Shown here: positions 27,420 through 35,629 of the stretch, one piece after another | Layout: each line of letters opens with the position of its first letter | How positions within the stretch are numbered: the stretch's first letter is position 1 | Source of the DNA: JAWKWH01 sp963669455 | GTDB taxonomy: Bacteria > Pseudomonadota > Alphaproteobacteria > Rhizobiales > Rhizobiaceae | Direction of reading: 5' to 3' | Assembly (NCBI GenBank): GCA_963669455.1 | Contig: OY770026.1 | Coordinates: forward strand, 992,001 to 1,056,000 | Length of the DNA: 64,000 bases | Translations under genes and position numbers: made by a program | Notes under the pieces: generated by a model | Database searches by the model: none | Told to the model about the DNA's origin: nothing | The model's input: the letters and a program-made list of their open reading frames with translations, nothing else

Positions 27420-28457
27420 CTAGCCGATCGCACCCAGACCGATCAGGATTCCGGCGACTCTTTCGAAGTGACGCTCGCGCACGATTCCGCCTGTTTGAAC
27501 GCTGGCCGCGATATCTGCGGCCAACTGGTTGTCGGCGATTATCGGAATGCCGGCCGATTTGGCGCGTGCGAGCACCGTTTCACTGCCCGCTTCACCGACC
27601 TTGGTGGTAACGCGCGGAAGCGTGCTGAGGGTGGGATCGTAGGAAATCCCGACAACCGTTTCGACGCCGCGCAGATAAAATGTCACGTCACCGCCACCGC
27701 TATCATCGATCAGTTCACGATACTGATCCTTAAATCTTGATTTGATTTCTGGATTGCCATGCGTGTCCTTACGCTCGCGCTTGCTTTCGCTGTGTCCCAT
27801 TTTCTGTTCCCGTTTGAACAATGAAAATTGCAGCGGAATATCCAACAGCCCGGTGACGATCAGCATAAAAATGGCAACGATGGCGATGATCAATGCCATA
27901 TCCATTGTGCGATCCAGAGCGCAGGCCGCGCCGCAGGAAATGCTCTTCATCAGCGTTCCAAGCCCAAACCAGAAAATTGCCAGGCAAATGGCGAACCACA
28001 AGGTGATCTTGACCAGCGAGATGCCAAACTCGATCGAATTTCGAAAGCCGAAAAGCTTTTTCAAGCCTTCGCCGGGGTTGATTTTCTTGAATTCGGGTTT
28101 GATGGGATGCAGTGAAAATGGCACGCCGCCCTTGTGGACGACATTGGCGACGATGGCGACGATGGAGAGGATCACGCCCAGAATGCCGAGCTTATTCCAC
28201 AACAGACTGCCGGTCAGCAACAGCATCGATAATGTGATTTCAGTGTTGTCTTCGGTCATCGAAGCGATACCAGAATCGAAAACGCCGCTGACACCGACAA
28301 CCACGCTTTGCCACGACATGGCGATAAACACGATGGTGGTCACGGCCACCGTTCCGCCCACAAATTCGGCACTGGAGGCGACCTGACCACGCTCGCGCGC
28401 CTTGCGCAATTTGTGCTCACTGGGCGGAAGTTTCTTTTCTTCGGTTTCATTGCTCAT
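27420..28457 (-). CDS. sctU: Type III export apparatus switch protein SctU without the NPTH autocleavage site
   Basis: 345 residues: four N-terminal membrane helices (to ~210) and the cytoplasmic domain. The N-terminus KLPPSEHKLRKARERGQVASSAE is family-typical in segments. The segment aligned with NPTHxAVGxxYDP reads RGVETVVGISYDP (R263-E266), so the Asn-Pro needed for self-cleavage is missing. The frame is otherwise intact with normal length. The start overlaps sctT (ATGA). This is either a non-cleaving SctU variant or a decayed one. Last export-apparatus gene of the operon. Confidence 0.93.
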   Translation of the reverse strand: MSNETEEKKLPPSEHKLRKARERGQVASSAEFVGGTVAVTTIVFIAMSWQSVVVGVSGVFDSGIASMTEDNTEITLSMLLLTGSLLWNKLGILGVILSIVAIVANVVHKGGVPFSLHPIKPEFKKINPGEGLKKLFGFRNSIEFGISLVKITLWFAICLAIFWFGLGTLMKSISCGAACALDRTMDMALIIAIVAIFMLIVTGLLDIPLQFSLFKREQKMGHSESKRERKDTHGNPEIKSRFKDQYRELIDDSGGGDVTFYLRGVETVVGISYDPTLSTLPRVTTKVGEAGSETVLARAKSAGIPIIADNQLAADIAASVQTGGIVRERHFERVAGILIGLGAIG

Positions 28458-29248
28458 TGAAACAACGACCCCATCAAATCAAGCGCGGAACTGATCGCGT
28501 CTTTGTCGCCGGTCATCACCTGATAAACATAGACCAGATAGACAGGCATCAGTGCCGCAAACAGCAAATTCTTCGACGAAAACGCCATATGGGTGATATT
28601 GATCTGTTTTCCGAACTTGACCGAAATCAGATGCATCATGTCGGAAAAAAACATCAGTGCCAGCATCGGCGTGGCCAAAACCAGCGCGGACAGCAGGAGA
28701 TTGCCGATGAATGCCCACAACGCCCGCTGGTCGACGGAAAAATTGGGCATCGCATTCGTTGCCGGCCAGAGTTCGTAGCTCTTGTAGATCGCCGCCGACA
28801 GCATCCAGAAGCCTCCGGTCGCTGCAAAAACCCAGAGCGATATCACGACCAGGAGATTGGCCGTCACGGTGATTTCGCCACTTGCCGGATCCGGCGATCC
28901 CATCATTGAACCGCGATACATATCGATAATGCCGCCCGCACCATTGGCGATGGCGAGCGGGGCCGATGCAAGAAATCCAAACAGAACTCCGATCAGCAAC
29001 TCCTTGGCGAGCAACAGCAAAAACGGTGTCTCAAGCGTTTCAACCGGTGCGGCTGGAAGCCCGGAGCCGATCGATGGCATGGCGATCGCAAGTGCGAATG
29101 CCATGCGGATTATTCCGGAATTCAGATGCCCCCAGGCCAGCGCATAAAATATCAGTGTGAGGCCGAATGGCCGCGCCATCGCCAGAACCACCCAGGGCGC
29201 GTGCTGAGCAACATATTCAAGCAGCAGGTTGGCAAAACCAGCTTCCAT
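28454..29248 (-). CDS. sctT: Type III export apparatus protein SctT
   Basis: 264 residues with 6-7 membrane helices, matching SctT/FliR (RPFGLTLIFYALAW near the start, LLLLAKELLIGVLFGFLAS, and YRGSMMGSPDPASGEITV). It builds the inner-membrane export gate with SctR and SctS. Start and stop overlap its neighbours (sctS stop by one base, sctU by ATGA), the usual R-S-T-U arrangement. Confidence 0.94.
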   Translation of the reverse strand: MEAGFANLLLEYVAQHAPWVVLAMARPFGLTLIFYALAWGHLNSGIIRMAFALAIAMPSIGSGLPAAPVETLETPFLLLLAKELLIGVLFGFLASAPLAIANGAGGIIDMYRGSMMGSPDPASGEITVTANLLVVISLWVFAATGGFWMLSAAIYKSYELWPATNAMPNFSVDQRALWAFIGNLLLSALVLATPMLALMFFSDMMHLISVKFGKQINITHMAFSSKNLLFAALMPVYLVYVYQVMTGDKDAISSALDLMGSLFQ

Positions 29249-29523
29249 TAGCGCCCCAGATCCTGTTTGTGAAAATTGGAGAAGATCTCATCTGAGGTGT
29301 AATAGAGCGGGCCGGCCAGCATCGAACCGGCGGCCAGCAACACGAAGCCGATAACGAAAATCTTGATCGTCTGCGGCAGAGTTTGTTCCTGGATTTGGGT
29401 GACAGCCTGCAACAGGCCGACAACAAATGCTGCCGCAGTCGCCAGCAACAGGGGCGGAACAATGAATATCGCCACGTTGTAAAACATGGAAAACAGCAAA
29501 TTCGTCATTGTCCAGTCGCTCAC
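29248..29523 (-). CDS. sctS: Type III export apparatus protein SctS
   Basis: 91 residues, two hydrophobic helices (residues ~13-37 and ~52-72), with the family VGLLQAVTQIQEQTLPQTIK region in the hinge. It forms part of the export gate with SctR and SctT. It lies 75 bases downstream of sctR and its stop shares one base with the sctT start. Confidence 0.94.
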   Translation of the reverse strand: MSDWTMTNLLFSMFYNVAIFIVPPLLLATAAAFVVGLLQAVTQIQEQTLPQTIKIFVIGFVLLAAGSMLAGPLYYTSDEIFSNFHKQDLGR

Positions 29524-29598
29524 GGCGCATTCCTTTGATTATCGCAGGTTGCCAATTTCACCTGGGGCAGATTTAAAATCCGGAATATTTTCCCCACG

Positions 29599-30246
29599 CT
29601 AATTGTAGGACAGGACCAGTCCCTGAACGAGTTTTGCCCAGCCATCCAGAAACACGAACAACATCAGCTTGAAGGGAATTGAAATCGTCGTTGGCGGCAC
29701 CATCATCATGCCGAGCGCCACCAGAATCGTTGTGACGATGATGTCGATTGCCACAAATGGCAGATAGAGCAAAAATCCGATCTTGAATGCCTTTGTCATT
29801 TCCGAGATCAAAAAGGCTGGCGTCAAAATGGTAAAGTGTTCGCGATCAACGGCTGAACCGTATTCCTCGCCCCAAATATTGACGGTGGAATCGAGGAAGA
29901 ACTGAAGCTGCGCCTGATCAGTGTGTTTAATCAGAAAAGCGCGGATCGGTTCGCCGATGGCAGCGCCCATCTGCTGATAGTCCGTGAAGGTCTCCAACTG
30001 GAATTCTCGAAGTTCGGCGGCGAGATAAGCCTCGTTCAGCACCGGGGTGGCGATGTAGATCGACAATATGAGGGCTAGTGCGTAGAGAATGATGTTGGGG
30101 GGAAGTTGCTGAATTCCCAGCGCATTGCGCACGATAAACATGACGATCGCAATCTTGGCGAACGACGTCATCGTGACTGCGACGATGGGCAGGAATGCCG
30201 TGCCCAGCAGCAGAATAATAATACCAAATGAATTTTCGCCGACCAT
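29599..30246 (-). CDS. sctR: Type III export apparatus protein SctR
   Basis: 215 residues, SctR/FliP family: TSFAKIAIVMFIVRNALGIQQ near the N-terminus, PAFLISEMTKAFKIGFLLYLPF, then the VALGMMMVPPTTISIPFKLMLF segment, each seen in the translation. About four membrane helices around a periplasmic loop. The ATG shares one base with the sctQ stop, so SctQ and SctR are coupled. Confidence 0.95.
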   Translation of the reverse strand: MVGENSFGIIILLLGTAFLPIVAVTMTSFAKIAIVMFIVRNALGIQQLPPNIILYALALILSIYIATPVLNEAYLAAELREFQLETFTDYQQMGAAIGEPIRAFLIKHTDQAQLQFFLDSTVNIWGEEYGSAVDREHFTILTPAFLISEMTKAFKIGFLLYLPFVAIDIIVTTILVALGMMMVPPTTISIPFKLMLFVFLDGWAKLVQGLVLSYN

Positions 30247-31247
30247 CAGACCAGATCCACCTGCTCAATGCTAACGCTGAGGTTGTCGTCGTGGACAACG
30301 AGCTGGCCTTTTCCGATTTGGTGTTCGTTTGCATAGATCTCGACGGCATTGTCGCTGTACCGTTCGATGGCGATGGTATCGCCTTCGCCAAATTGCAAGC
30401 GCTCAAGCGGACCCATCAGTGCCGATCCGAACCCCAGCGTTATCAGGGCCAGGCCGGAGTGCCTCGCGTTTGAATAGTCAAGCGGTTGAATGGCGGCGGT
30501 GGCGACAACCTCGCCATCGTTGATATGGGCAGGCCAGTATCTGTTGTCGGAACGCACCAGCAGGCCGCGTATCGTGTCGGTGGGCTGAACGCCGCAATCC
30601 AAAATTACGCCTGCGCGCAAATTTGCGATAGCTGTTTGCGGCAGTGAAATTGGCCCTATGCGAACCTCCAACTGTGGCTCGACCTCCTTTTCGTCGGCGG
30701 ACGAATAGGCGCCAAGCCTTTCGAAGACACGGTCCTCAAGCGCACCATCAAAGCGGATGAAGCACATCGAGCCACCACCTTGATCACCCGAAATCGTGAA
30801 CTGGAAATCATCCCGGCCAAGCGTTGCGATCTCGGCAGGCGCGATGCGAACGATCTCTGGGTATTCGCCCAGGAGATTGGAAAACTCCTCCAATGGCGTG
30901 CGGAAAAACTGCTCCAGGATCAGTGCCGCATCCGGGCCGGTCTGGCCGGAAATTGATGTCAGGGTAGATATACCTTCCAGGCAATCTAGCAAAAACGCTT
31001 CTGCCAGCGTGATCGTGAAGCCAAAATTTTCAGAGCGCATCGTCACTTGAACCAGGGATAGATTCGGGTCGATGCGCTTGGTCGTGGAGTTTGTCGCAAG
31101 CCGAAATGTCTCTTCGCCCAGTTGGTATTCCGGCTCCAGAAGAACATTGCGCCAGACAGCCAAACGTCCGGCGCGAAGCTGTTCGGCGTGTCTCAGCTCA
31201 CCTGGACTCATGTCCTCGACTGGTAGAATTGTGCGCATCTGGTTCAA
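30246..31247 (-). CDS. sctQ: Type III cytoplasmic C-ring protein SctQ
   Basis: 333 residues. The C-terminal ~75 residues form a SPOA domain (LALITLGFGSALMGPLERLQF, then GDTIAIERYSDNAVEIYANE) as in SctQ/FliN. The N-terminal two thirds are variable, as usual. It forms the sorting platform with SctK and SctL. The likely start is a TTG at 31247 with AAGGA eight bases before it; an ATG at 31238 is the alternative. An internal start making a short SctQ-C, known in other systems, was not evident. Confidence 0.87.
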   Translation of the reverse strand: MNQMRTILPVEDMSPGELRHAEQLRAGRLAVWRNVLLEPEYQLGEETFRLATNSTTKRIDPNLSLVQVTMRSENFGFTITLAEAFLLDCLEGISTLTSISGQTGPDAALILEQFFRTPLEEFSNLLGEYPEIVRIAPAEIATLGRDDFQFTISGDQGGGSMCFIRFDGALEDRVFERLGAYSSADEKEVEPQLEVRIGPISLPQTAIANLRAGVILDCGVQPTDTIRGLLVRSDNRYWPAHINDGEVVATAAIQPLDYSNARHSGLALITLGFGSALMGPLERLQFGEGDTIAIERYSDNAVEIYANEHQIGKGQLVVHDDNLSVSIEQVDLV

Positions 31248-31285
31248 TTGACTGATCCTTCAGGAACGGTGTCTGGTATGAATTC

Positions 31286-31726
31286 TCACAATGGTTGACT
31301 GCGGCGCAGTTCGTTGCGGGCATGGAGCGCCATCAATCGCTCGATCTTCTCAAAATTGCGTTGTTTTTTTGCAAAGTTTTTTTGAGCCACGCTCAATTCC
31401 TGCGCGGCAATTTTTGTGTCGACTGCGGCAGCCTGTTTGGCCGCTTCTGCAAATTTGATATCTTCCTGCGCCCGGGTTTCCGCCGCCACGGCCAGATGAA
31501 CATTGGCCTGGGTTTCGGTAAAAGGACCGTTGGCGATGTTATCGAGATAGTTACGGCGGGTTTCGGCTTGGTTTTGTATTCTCGATGCGACCTCGTGGCC
31601 GGCACTTTCTTCGCGCATCCGGCTGCGCTCAAATCTGCCCGTGGCCACATGAAACTCTGCTTTCGCGAGGTTCAGCCGCAGCTCCTTCAAGCTGGCAATA
31701 CGCTCAAGTTTCGATGCGCTACGCAT
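31286..31726 (-). CDS. sctO: Type III stalk protein SctO-like (RhcZ position)
   Basis: 146 residues, almost entirely charged amphipathic helix (heavy in Lys/Glu/Ala/Gln), predicted coiled coil. It is identified by shape and by position between sctN and sctQ, where FliJ/YscO/RhcZ proteins lie. Sequence conservation in this family is low, so the call rests on context. It overlaps the ATPase stop by 8 bases. Confidence 0.72.
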   Translation of the reverse strand: MRSASKLERIASLKELRLNLAKAEFHVATGRFERSRMREESAGHEVASRIQNQAETRRNYLDNIANGPFTETQANVHLAVAAETRAQEDIKFAEAAKQAAAVDTKIAAQELSVAQKNFAKKQRNFEKIERLMALHARNELRRSQPL

Positions 31727-33122
31727 TTTCGGAATGCTCCAGGGTACTCGTCGCCAGTTCCCTTAACCGGAAAACTGTTTCGCCGAATTCCGTTGCCGTG
31801 CCAGCGCTTTGCTTGAGCAGTTGCTCGATTGCCGGGCGCGCCTTGATTGCAGCATCCGCATCCCAGTCATTGCCGGCCTGATATTCGCCAACCTGCACCA
31901 GCAGTTCTATGTCTTCGTATTTTGCCATCATGGCGCGGACCCGCGATGCGGCTTCGGCATGGTCCTCTAAGATCAGCTCGTTCATCAGGCGGCTTTTGCT
32001 TCTCAAAATGCTAATCGCCGGATAGTGCCCCTTCTGGGCGAGCTTTCCGTCCAGCAGGATATGGCCGTCGGTCAGGCTCATCACTTCTTCGGCCAGCGGA
32101 TCATTGATGCCTTCGTTTTCCGTGAGCACGGTATAAAATGCAGTAATGGAACCATTGTTCATGTTGCCGCTGCGCTCAATAAGCCGCGGCAGATTGGCAT
32201 AGACCGATGGGGTCAGGCCGCCACGTACCGCCTGCTCGCCGGCCGCAAGACCGACTTCGCGTTGTGCTCTGGCAAACCGGGTGATGCTGTCAAATAGCAA
32301 CAGGACGTCCTTGCCCTGGTCGCGGAAATATTCGGCAACTGTTGAGGCGACATGTCCGGCATTGATGCGCTCCAGAGCCGGGCGATCCGAGGTGGCTGTT
32401 ACGACCACGCACCTTGCCCGCACTTCCGGCGGCAATTGCCGCTCCAGGAAATCGCGCAATTCCCGGCCGCGTTCGCCGACCATGCCGATGACGACAACAT
32501 CGGCTTCAGTGTTTGACGCCAGCATGGCGAGCAGAGAGGATTTACCGGCCCCTGCCTCGCCTAAAATCGCCATGCGCTGGCCTCGGCCAACCGTCAACAT
32601 GCCATCGATCGAGCAGATCCCGGTTGAGAGAATGTCGGAGATCATTTCGCGGTTCAGCGGGTTGTGATATTTTTCCAGCACAGGGCGCCGGCCGGCAAAA
32701 AGATGCTCCTCGTCTTCCTCGTCTTCATCCAACGGATTGCCGAAGCCATCTATCGTGCTACCGATCAGGAAGTCGCCCACCGGGATCGAAACAGCACCGC
32801 CGGTAGGCCTGACAATGGAACCGATCGTCAGACCGTGAACCGAGCCGAATGGCGCCAGTACCGTGCGGTTCTTTTCCACAGAAACAACCTGTGCCTGAAG
32901 CATTGCGGGGCCTTGTGGCGAGCCGATTTCGCAAACATCCGATACGGCAAGGCCGGCCAGATCCGTCTCTAAATAAAGATCGCCGATAGCCGTGACGCGC
33001 CCGACCTCGTGAAAAAGCGAACGGCGTGACAAGACTGGCCTGATACTGGCAATTTTGCCGGCAAAGTAACCCTCTAAATGTTGATATGGCTCGCTCATCT
33101 CAATGCCTATGGCCTGGCGCAT
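31719..33122 (-). CDS. sctN: Type III secretion ATPase SctN
   Basis: 467 residues. Walker A GEAGAGKS at 188-195, Walker B-type LLLFDSITRFARAQREVGL and the C-terminal RSKSRLMNELI region are present. It unfolds and feeds substrates to the export gate from the cytoplasm. A small acidic insertion (DEDEEDEE) lies near 132-139. The annotated start overlaps sctL by 16 bases; an ATG eight codons later (33098) is also possible. Confidence 0.95.
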   Translation of the reverse strand: MRQAIGIEMSEPYQHLEGYFAGKIASIRPVLSRRSLFHEVGRVTAIGDLYLETDLAGLAVSDVCEIGSPQGPAMLQAQVVSVEKNRTVLAPFGSVHGLTIGSIVRPTGGAVSIPVGDFLIGSTIDGFGNPLDEDEEDEEHLFAGRRPVLEKYHNPLNREMISDILSTGICSIDGMLTVGRGQRMAILGEAGAGKSSLLAMLASNTEADVVVIGMVGERGRELRDFLERQLPPEVRARCVVVTATSDRPALERINAGHVASTVAEYFRDQGKDVLLLFDSITRFARAQREVGLAAGEQAVRGGLTPSVYANLPRLIERSGNMNNGSITAFYTVLTENEGINDPLAEEVMSLTDGHILLDGKLAQKGHYPAISILRSKSRLMNELILEDHAEAASRVRAMMAKYEDIELLVQVGEYQAGNDWDADAAIKARPAIEQLLKQSAGTATEFGETVFRLRELATSTLEHSENA

Positions 33123-33688
33123 AATTCGCGCAGTGTATGACTGAAAACCTCGATCTGTGATGCTGCATCGATCTCATAGGTTCGGCCGTCGGAGGTCACC
33201 ATGCACTTGCCGTCGGAAAGCGTTGCATCTTCCTCCACTTTCATGTTGAGGCGATCCGTTGCTCCCTTCATGCCAAGCACGATTAGCGTCAACCGGGGAA
33301 ACAGGTCGGATGCCGCGTGGATCACCATCTCCTTACTGGCTGCAAATTCCTCGATTGCCTTTTTTAGCATTGTCCGGTTAAGCGTTTCTTCCGGGCAGGT
33401 GCCGACGATCGAGCGAACTGCATCGATGGCGATTTCGACAATGGTTTCGGTGGATTGCGAAATCTCCTGGAAGTGGTAGGCGTTGAGCTCCGCCAGGCGT
33501 GCCAAAGTGGTTTCATGAACTATTTCGGCGGCTTCAAGCTGCGCGTTTTCGATGATGGCTTCGGCTTCCTGGTGCGCGTTTTCGAGTTGCTCCTCAGCAC
33601 TGAACTCAGAAACACCCTCGATCGTTTCCCCGCCATGATCGTCGGCAGAAACTATGCGGCCAGAGTAAAATTCTTCAGCTTGCAACAT
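33107..33688 (-). CDS. sctL: Type III ATPase regulator SctL (NolV position)
   Basis: 193 residues: a Glu/Ala/Gln-rich N-terminal coiled coil (residues ~30-60) and a C-terminal FliH/HrpE-type domain (VDAVRSIVG-like AIDAVRSIVGTCPEET). It links the ATPase to the C-ring. Located between sctK and sctN as in the rhizobial nolU-nolV-rhcN order. The overlap with sctN suggests coupled translation. Confidence 0.83.
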   Translation of the reverse strand: MLQAEEFYSGRIVSADDHGGETIEGVSEFSAEEQLENAHQEAEAIIENAQLEAAEIVHETTLARLAELNAYHFQEISQSTETIVEIAIDAVRSIVGTCPEETLNRTMLKKAIEEFAASKEMVIHAASDLFPRLTLIVLGMKGATDRLNMKVEEDATLSDGKCMVTSDGRTYEIDAASQIEVFSHTLRELCARP

Positions 33689-33697
33689 GATGTTATC

Positions 33698-34297
33698 TCA
33701 AGTCCAAATTTCAGCGGTCGAAAGGGTTTCCATGATTCTGCAAGCCTGGCCGGCGTCGACGCGGCCTTCCTCATCGGGCTTGAGAATTTCCGTGTCGTTT
33801 CCAAGCGCAAATGCAATGCGCTGAATCAAAAATTCGGGTAGCCTGATCGCCCAAAGTGACAGCACCGCGTGGCCGGCTGCATCGACGCGCTCGCCAAATC
33901 TGCCGTTGTCTATGCCAATGGAAGACTTCGGCGGTAGTTTGGATGACAAGGCACAGGCGATTTCGATATCCGAGTGCGGAATGATGCCGGCCAGCAAACG
34001 ATAACCTTCAGGGGTCACGACCTCACGCAATACGCCCCGCAATTCCAGAAGACCGGCAATGCGACGTACCCGCTGTTCGTCAGCAATGATCAGATCGACC
34101 ATTTTTGCTTCAGCGCTCTGGTCTGTCTGACTGATGGTATGCGGCATGCCGTAATAATCGGAAATGCGCTGAACCGCCCGGTCGCGCAGACGCGGATTGG
34201 CCATGATCTCGGTGCCGAGATCGGCATTGCCAAAACTCTCGCCCCACCGCGAAACATGCGAATGGTGTACTGCCATGCTTTGATCAGTTGCCTGCAT
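33698..34297 (-). CDS. sctK: Type III sorting-platform protein SctK (NolU position)
   Basis: 199 residues, soluble, weakly conserved. The call rests mainly on its place between sctJ and sctL and on general size; the segment PRLRDRAVQRISDYYGMP resembles the N-terminal part of NolU/HrpD-type proteins. The start lies just after the sctJ stop, with GAGG about 10 bases upstream. Confidence 0.72.
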   Translation of the reverse strand: MQATDQSMAVHHSHVSRWGESFGNADLGTEIMANPRLRDRAVQRISDYYGMPHTISQTDQSAEAKMVDLIIADEQRVRRIAGLLELRGVLREVVTPEGYRLLAGIIPHSDIEIACALSSKLPPKSSIGIDNGRFGERVDAAGHAVLSLWAIRLPEFLIQRIAFALGNDTEILKPDEEGRVDAGQACRIMETLSTAEIWT

Positions 34298-34298
34298 T

Positions 34299-35066
34299 TT
34301 ATGTGTTCCTCTTCGCTGGCGTCGTGGTCAGCCGGCCGCGTGTCATCGACCAACGCAGGCCAAAAATGCCAGCGCAGAAAAGACCGAACATCGGCAGCAG
34401 TCCCATCCAGCTGCCAATGCGGCTGGCGACAAATGATTTTTCAGGTTTCGCCCCAGTTTGCGAAGAGGCGGTGAAAAGCGCGACGGTCACCGTATCGTAA
34501 CGCAGGTTCGGTACCGCATTGACAATCAGGTTCTTGATTGTCGGGATGACCGGAGCCAGGTCCAGATTTGCCACCTGATAAATAAAGACGGATGCACGAG
34601 GCACTTTGTCCGTGTTATCGGCCGATGAGTTTTCCGGCAGGTTGATGTGAACACGCGCCGAGATAACGCCGTCGATCTCCGTGAGACTGTTTGACAGTTC
34701 CTCATTGAGGGCGTGCATGAAGCGGGCGCGTTCCTCAAACGGTGTGGACACCAGTTTGTCGGCGGAAAAAGCGTCGCCAAGGGAACTGAAATCCTTGCGC
34801 GGCAGGCCGCGTTTGCCGAGGCTTGAAAGGGCGGCTGGAAGATCCGCGCTGGGCACATGCACCGTGTAGCGGCCATCAGCATGGCTGGTGCGCTCGGCCT
34901 GAATGCCTTGCTGCAGCAATACCTGGATCATTTCATTGGCATCGCGTTCGGTAAGATTGGTGTAAAGTTCCGTGCTGCATCCGGCCAGGAACAGGAAACT
35001 GGCCATGGCGCAGCCGATTGCGAAGCGGGGCAAACGGGCGTTGTTGCGATTGGATTTATCAGACAC
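34299..35066 (-). CDS. sctJ: Type III inner-membrane ring lipoprotein SctJ
   Basis: 255 residues. A lipobox LAGC lies near residues 27-30 after a Sec signal. Two ring-building domains follow (LYTNLTERDANEMIQVLLQQG; FMHALNEELSNSLTEIDGV and ARVHINLPE), then a C-terminal membrane helix (~215-235). The start is a GTG with a strong GGAGG, preferred over any internal ATG. It forms the periplasmic inner ring with SctD. Confidence 0.94.
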   Translation of the reverse strand: MSDKSNRNNARLPRFAIGCAMASFLFLAGCSTELYTNLTERDANEMIQVLLQQGIQAERTSHADGRYTVHVPSADLPAALSSLGKRGLPRKDFSSLGDAFSADKLVSTPFEERARFMHALNEELSNSLTEIDGVISARVHINLPENSSADNTDKVPRASVFIYQVANLDLAPVIPTIKNLIVNAVPNLRYDTVTVALFTASSQTGAKPEKSFVASRIGSWMGLLPMFGLFCAGIFGLRWSMTRGRLTTTPAKRNT

Positions 35067-35078
35067 CTGATAACCCTC

Positions 35079-35555
35079 CTATGATTGCCGGATTAACGTG
35101 CGTGACGTGTCGCCAACGCCGCTAATGACCTGGTTGACCATCGCCATGAAAATGGCGTGGTCGAATGTTTTGGCGAGCGCATTGTGGGAATCTTCCTTAC
35201 TATCCGCCGCCGATTTGACCGAAGTGCGCAGGTGATCGCTTTTGGCCGACATATCTTCCTTAGCGATGGTCACCTGATCGCGCGGGATTGCCTGTGTGCT
35301 ACTCGATAGTTCTTGCGAAACCGTTGCCACCTGATCATGCACCCGGCCCATTACCTCGTTGGCCATGGTGTTTAGCGGGCCAACTTTCGCCTGGCCTGTG
35401 GGTATCATGTCCAGAGCACGAAAGTCGGCCTTGCCGGGGTTTTGCGTCCCGGCTGTCTCGGTGCCGGCTGCTTTCTCGCTGACCTTGCCAACAGACGTGT
35501 TATTCGCCGAGGCCAGGCTTGGGGTGGCACTTGGTGGAACCATTGTTACCGGCAT
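35079..35555 (-). CDS. sctI: Putative inner rod protein SctI (NopB-like)
   Basis: 158 residues, Ser/Thr/Ala-rich with no signal peptide. The C-terminal helix (NALAKTFDHAIFMAMVNQV, then GDTSRTLIRQS) resembles the rod-forming C-terminus of SctI proteins. Position immediately before sctJ matches nopB in rhizobial clusters. The ATG has AAAGGAG eight bases upstream. It is longer than animal-pathogen SctI but similar in size to NopB, which is itself secreted. Confidence 0.68.
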   Translation of the reverse strand: MPVTMVPPSATPSLASANNTSVGKVSEKAAGTETAGTQNPGKADFRALDMIPTGQAKVGPLNTMANEVMGRVHDQVATVSQELSSSTQAIPRDQVTIAKEDMSAKSDHLRTSVKSAADSKEDSHNALAKTFDHAIFMAMVNQVISGVGDTSRTLIRQS

Positions 35556-35629
35556 GGCGTGATCTCCTTTGCAGTCGGTCTTGAGTGGTCTGAAGTTGCC
35601 ATTTTCATCTCATTTGCTTTCTTGGCGAT

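Noticed and set aside
27336..27740. Rightward 134-codon frame at the end of sctU
   Set aside because: Mostly antisense to sctU, whose family assignment is secure.
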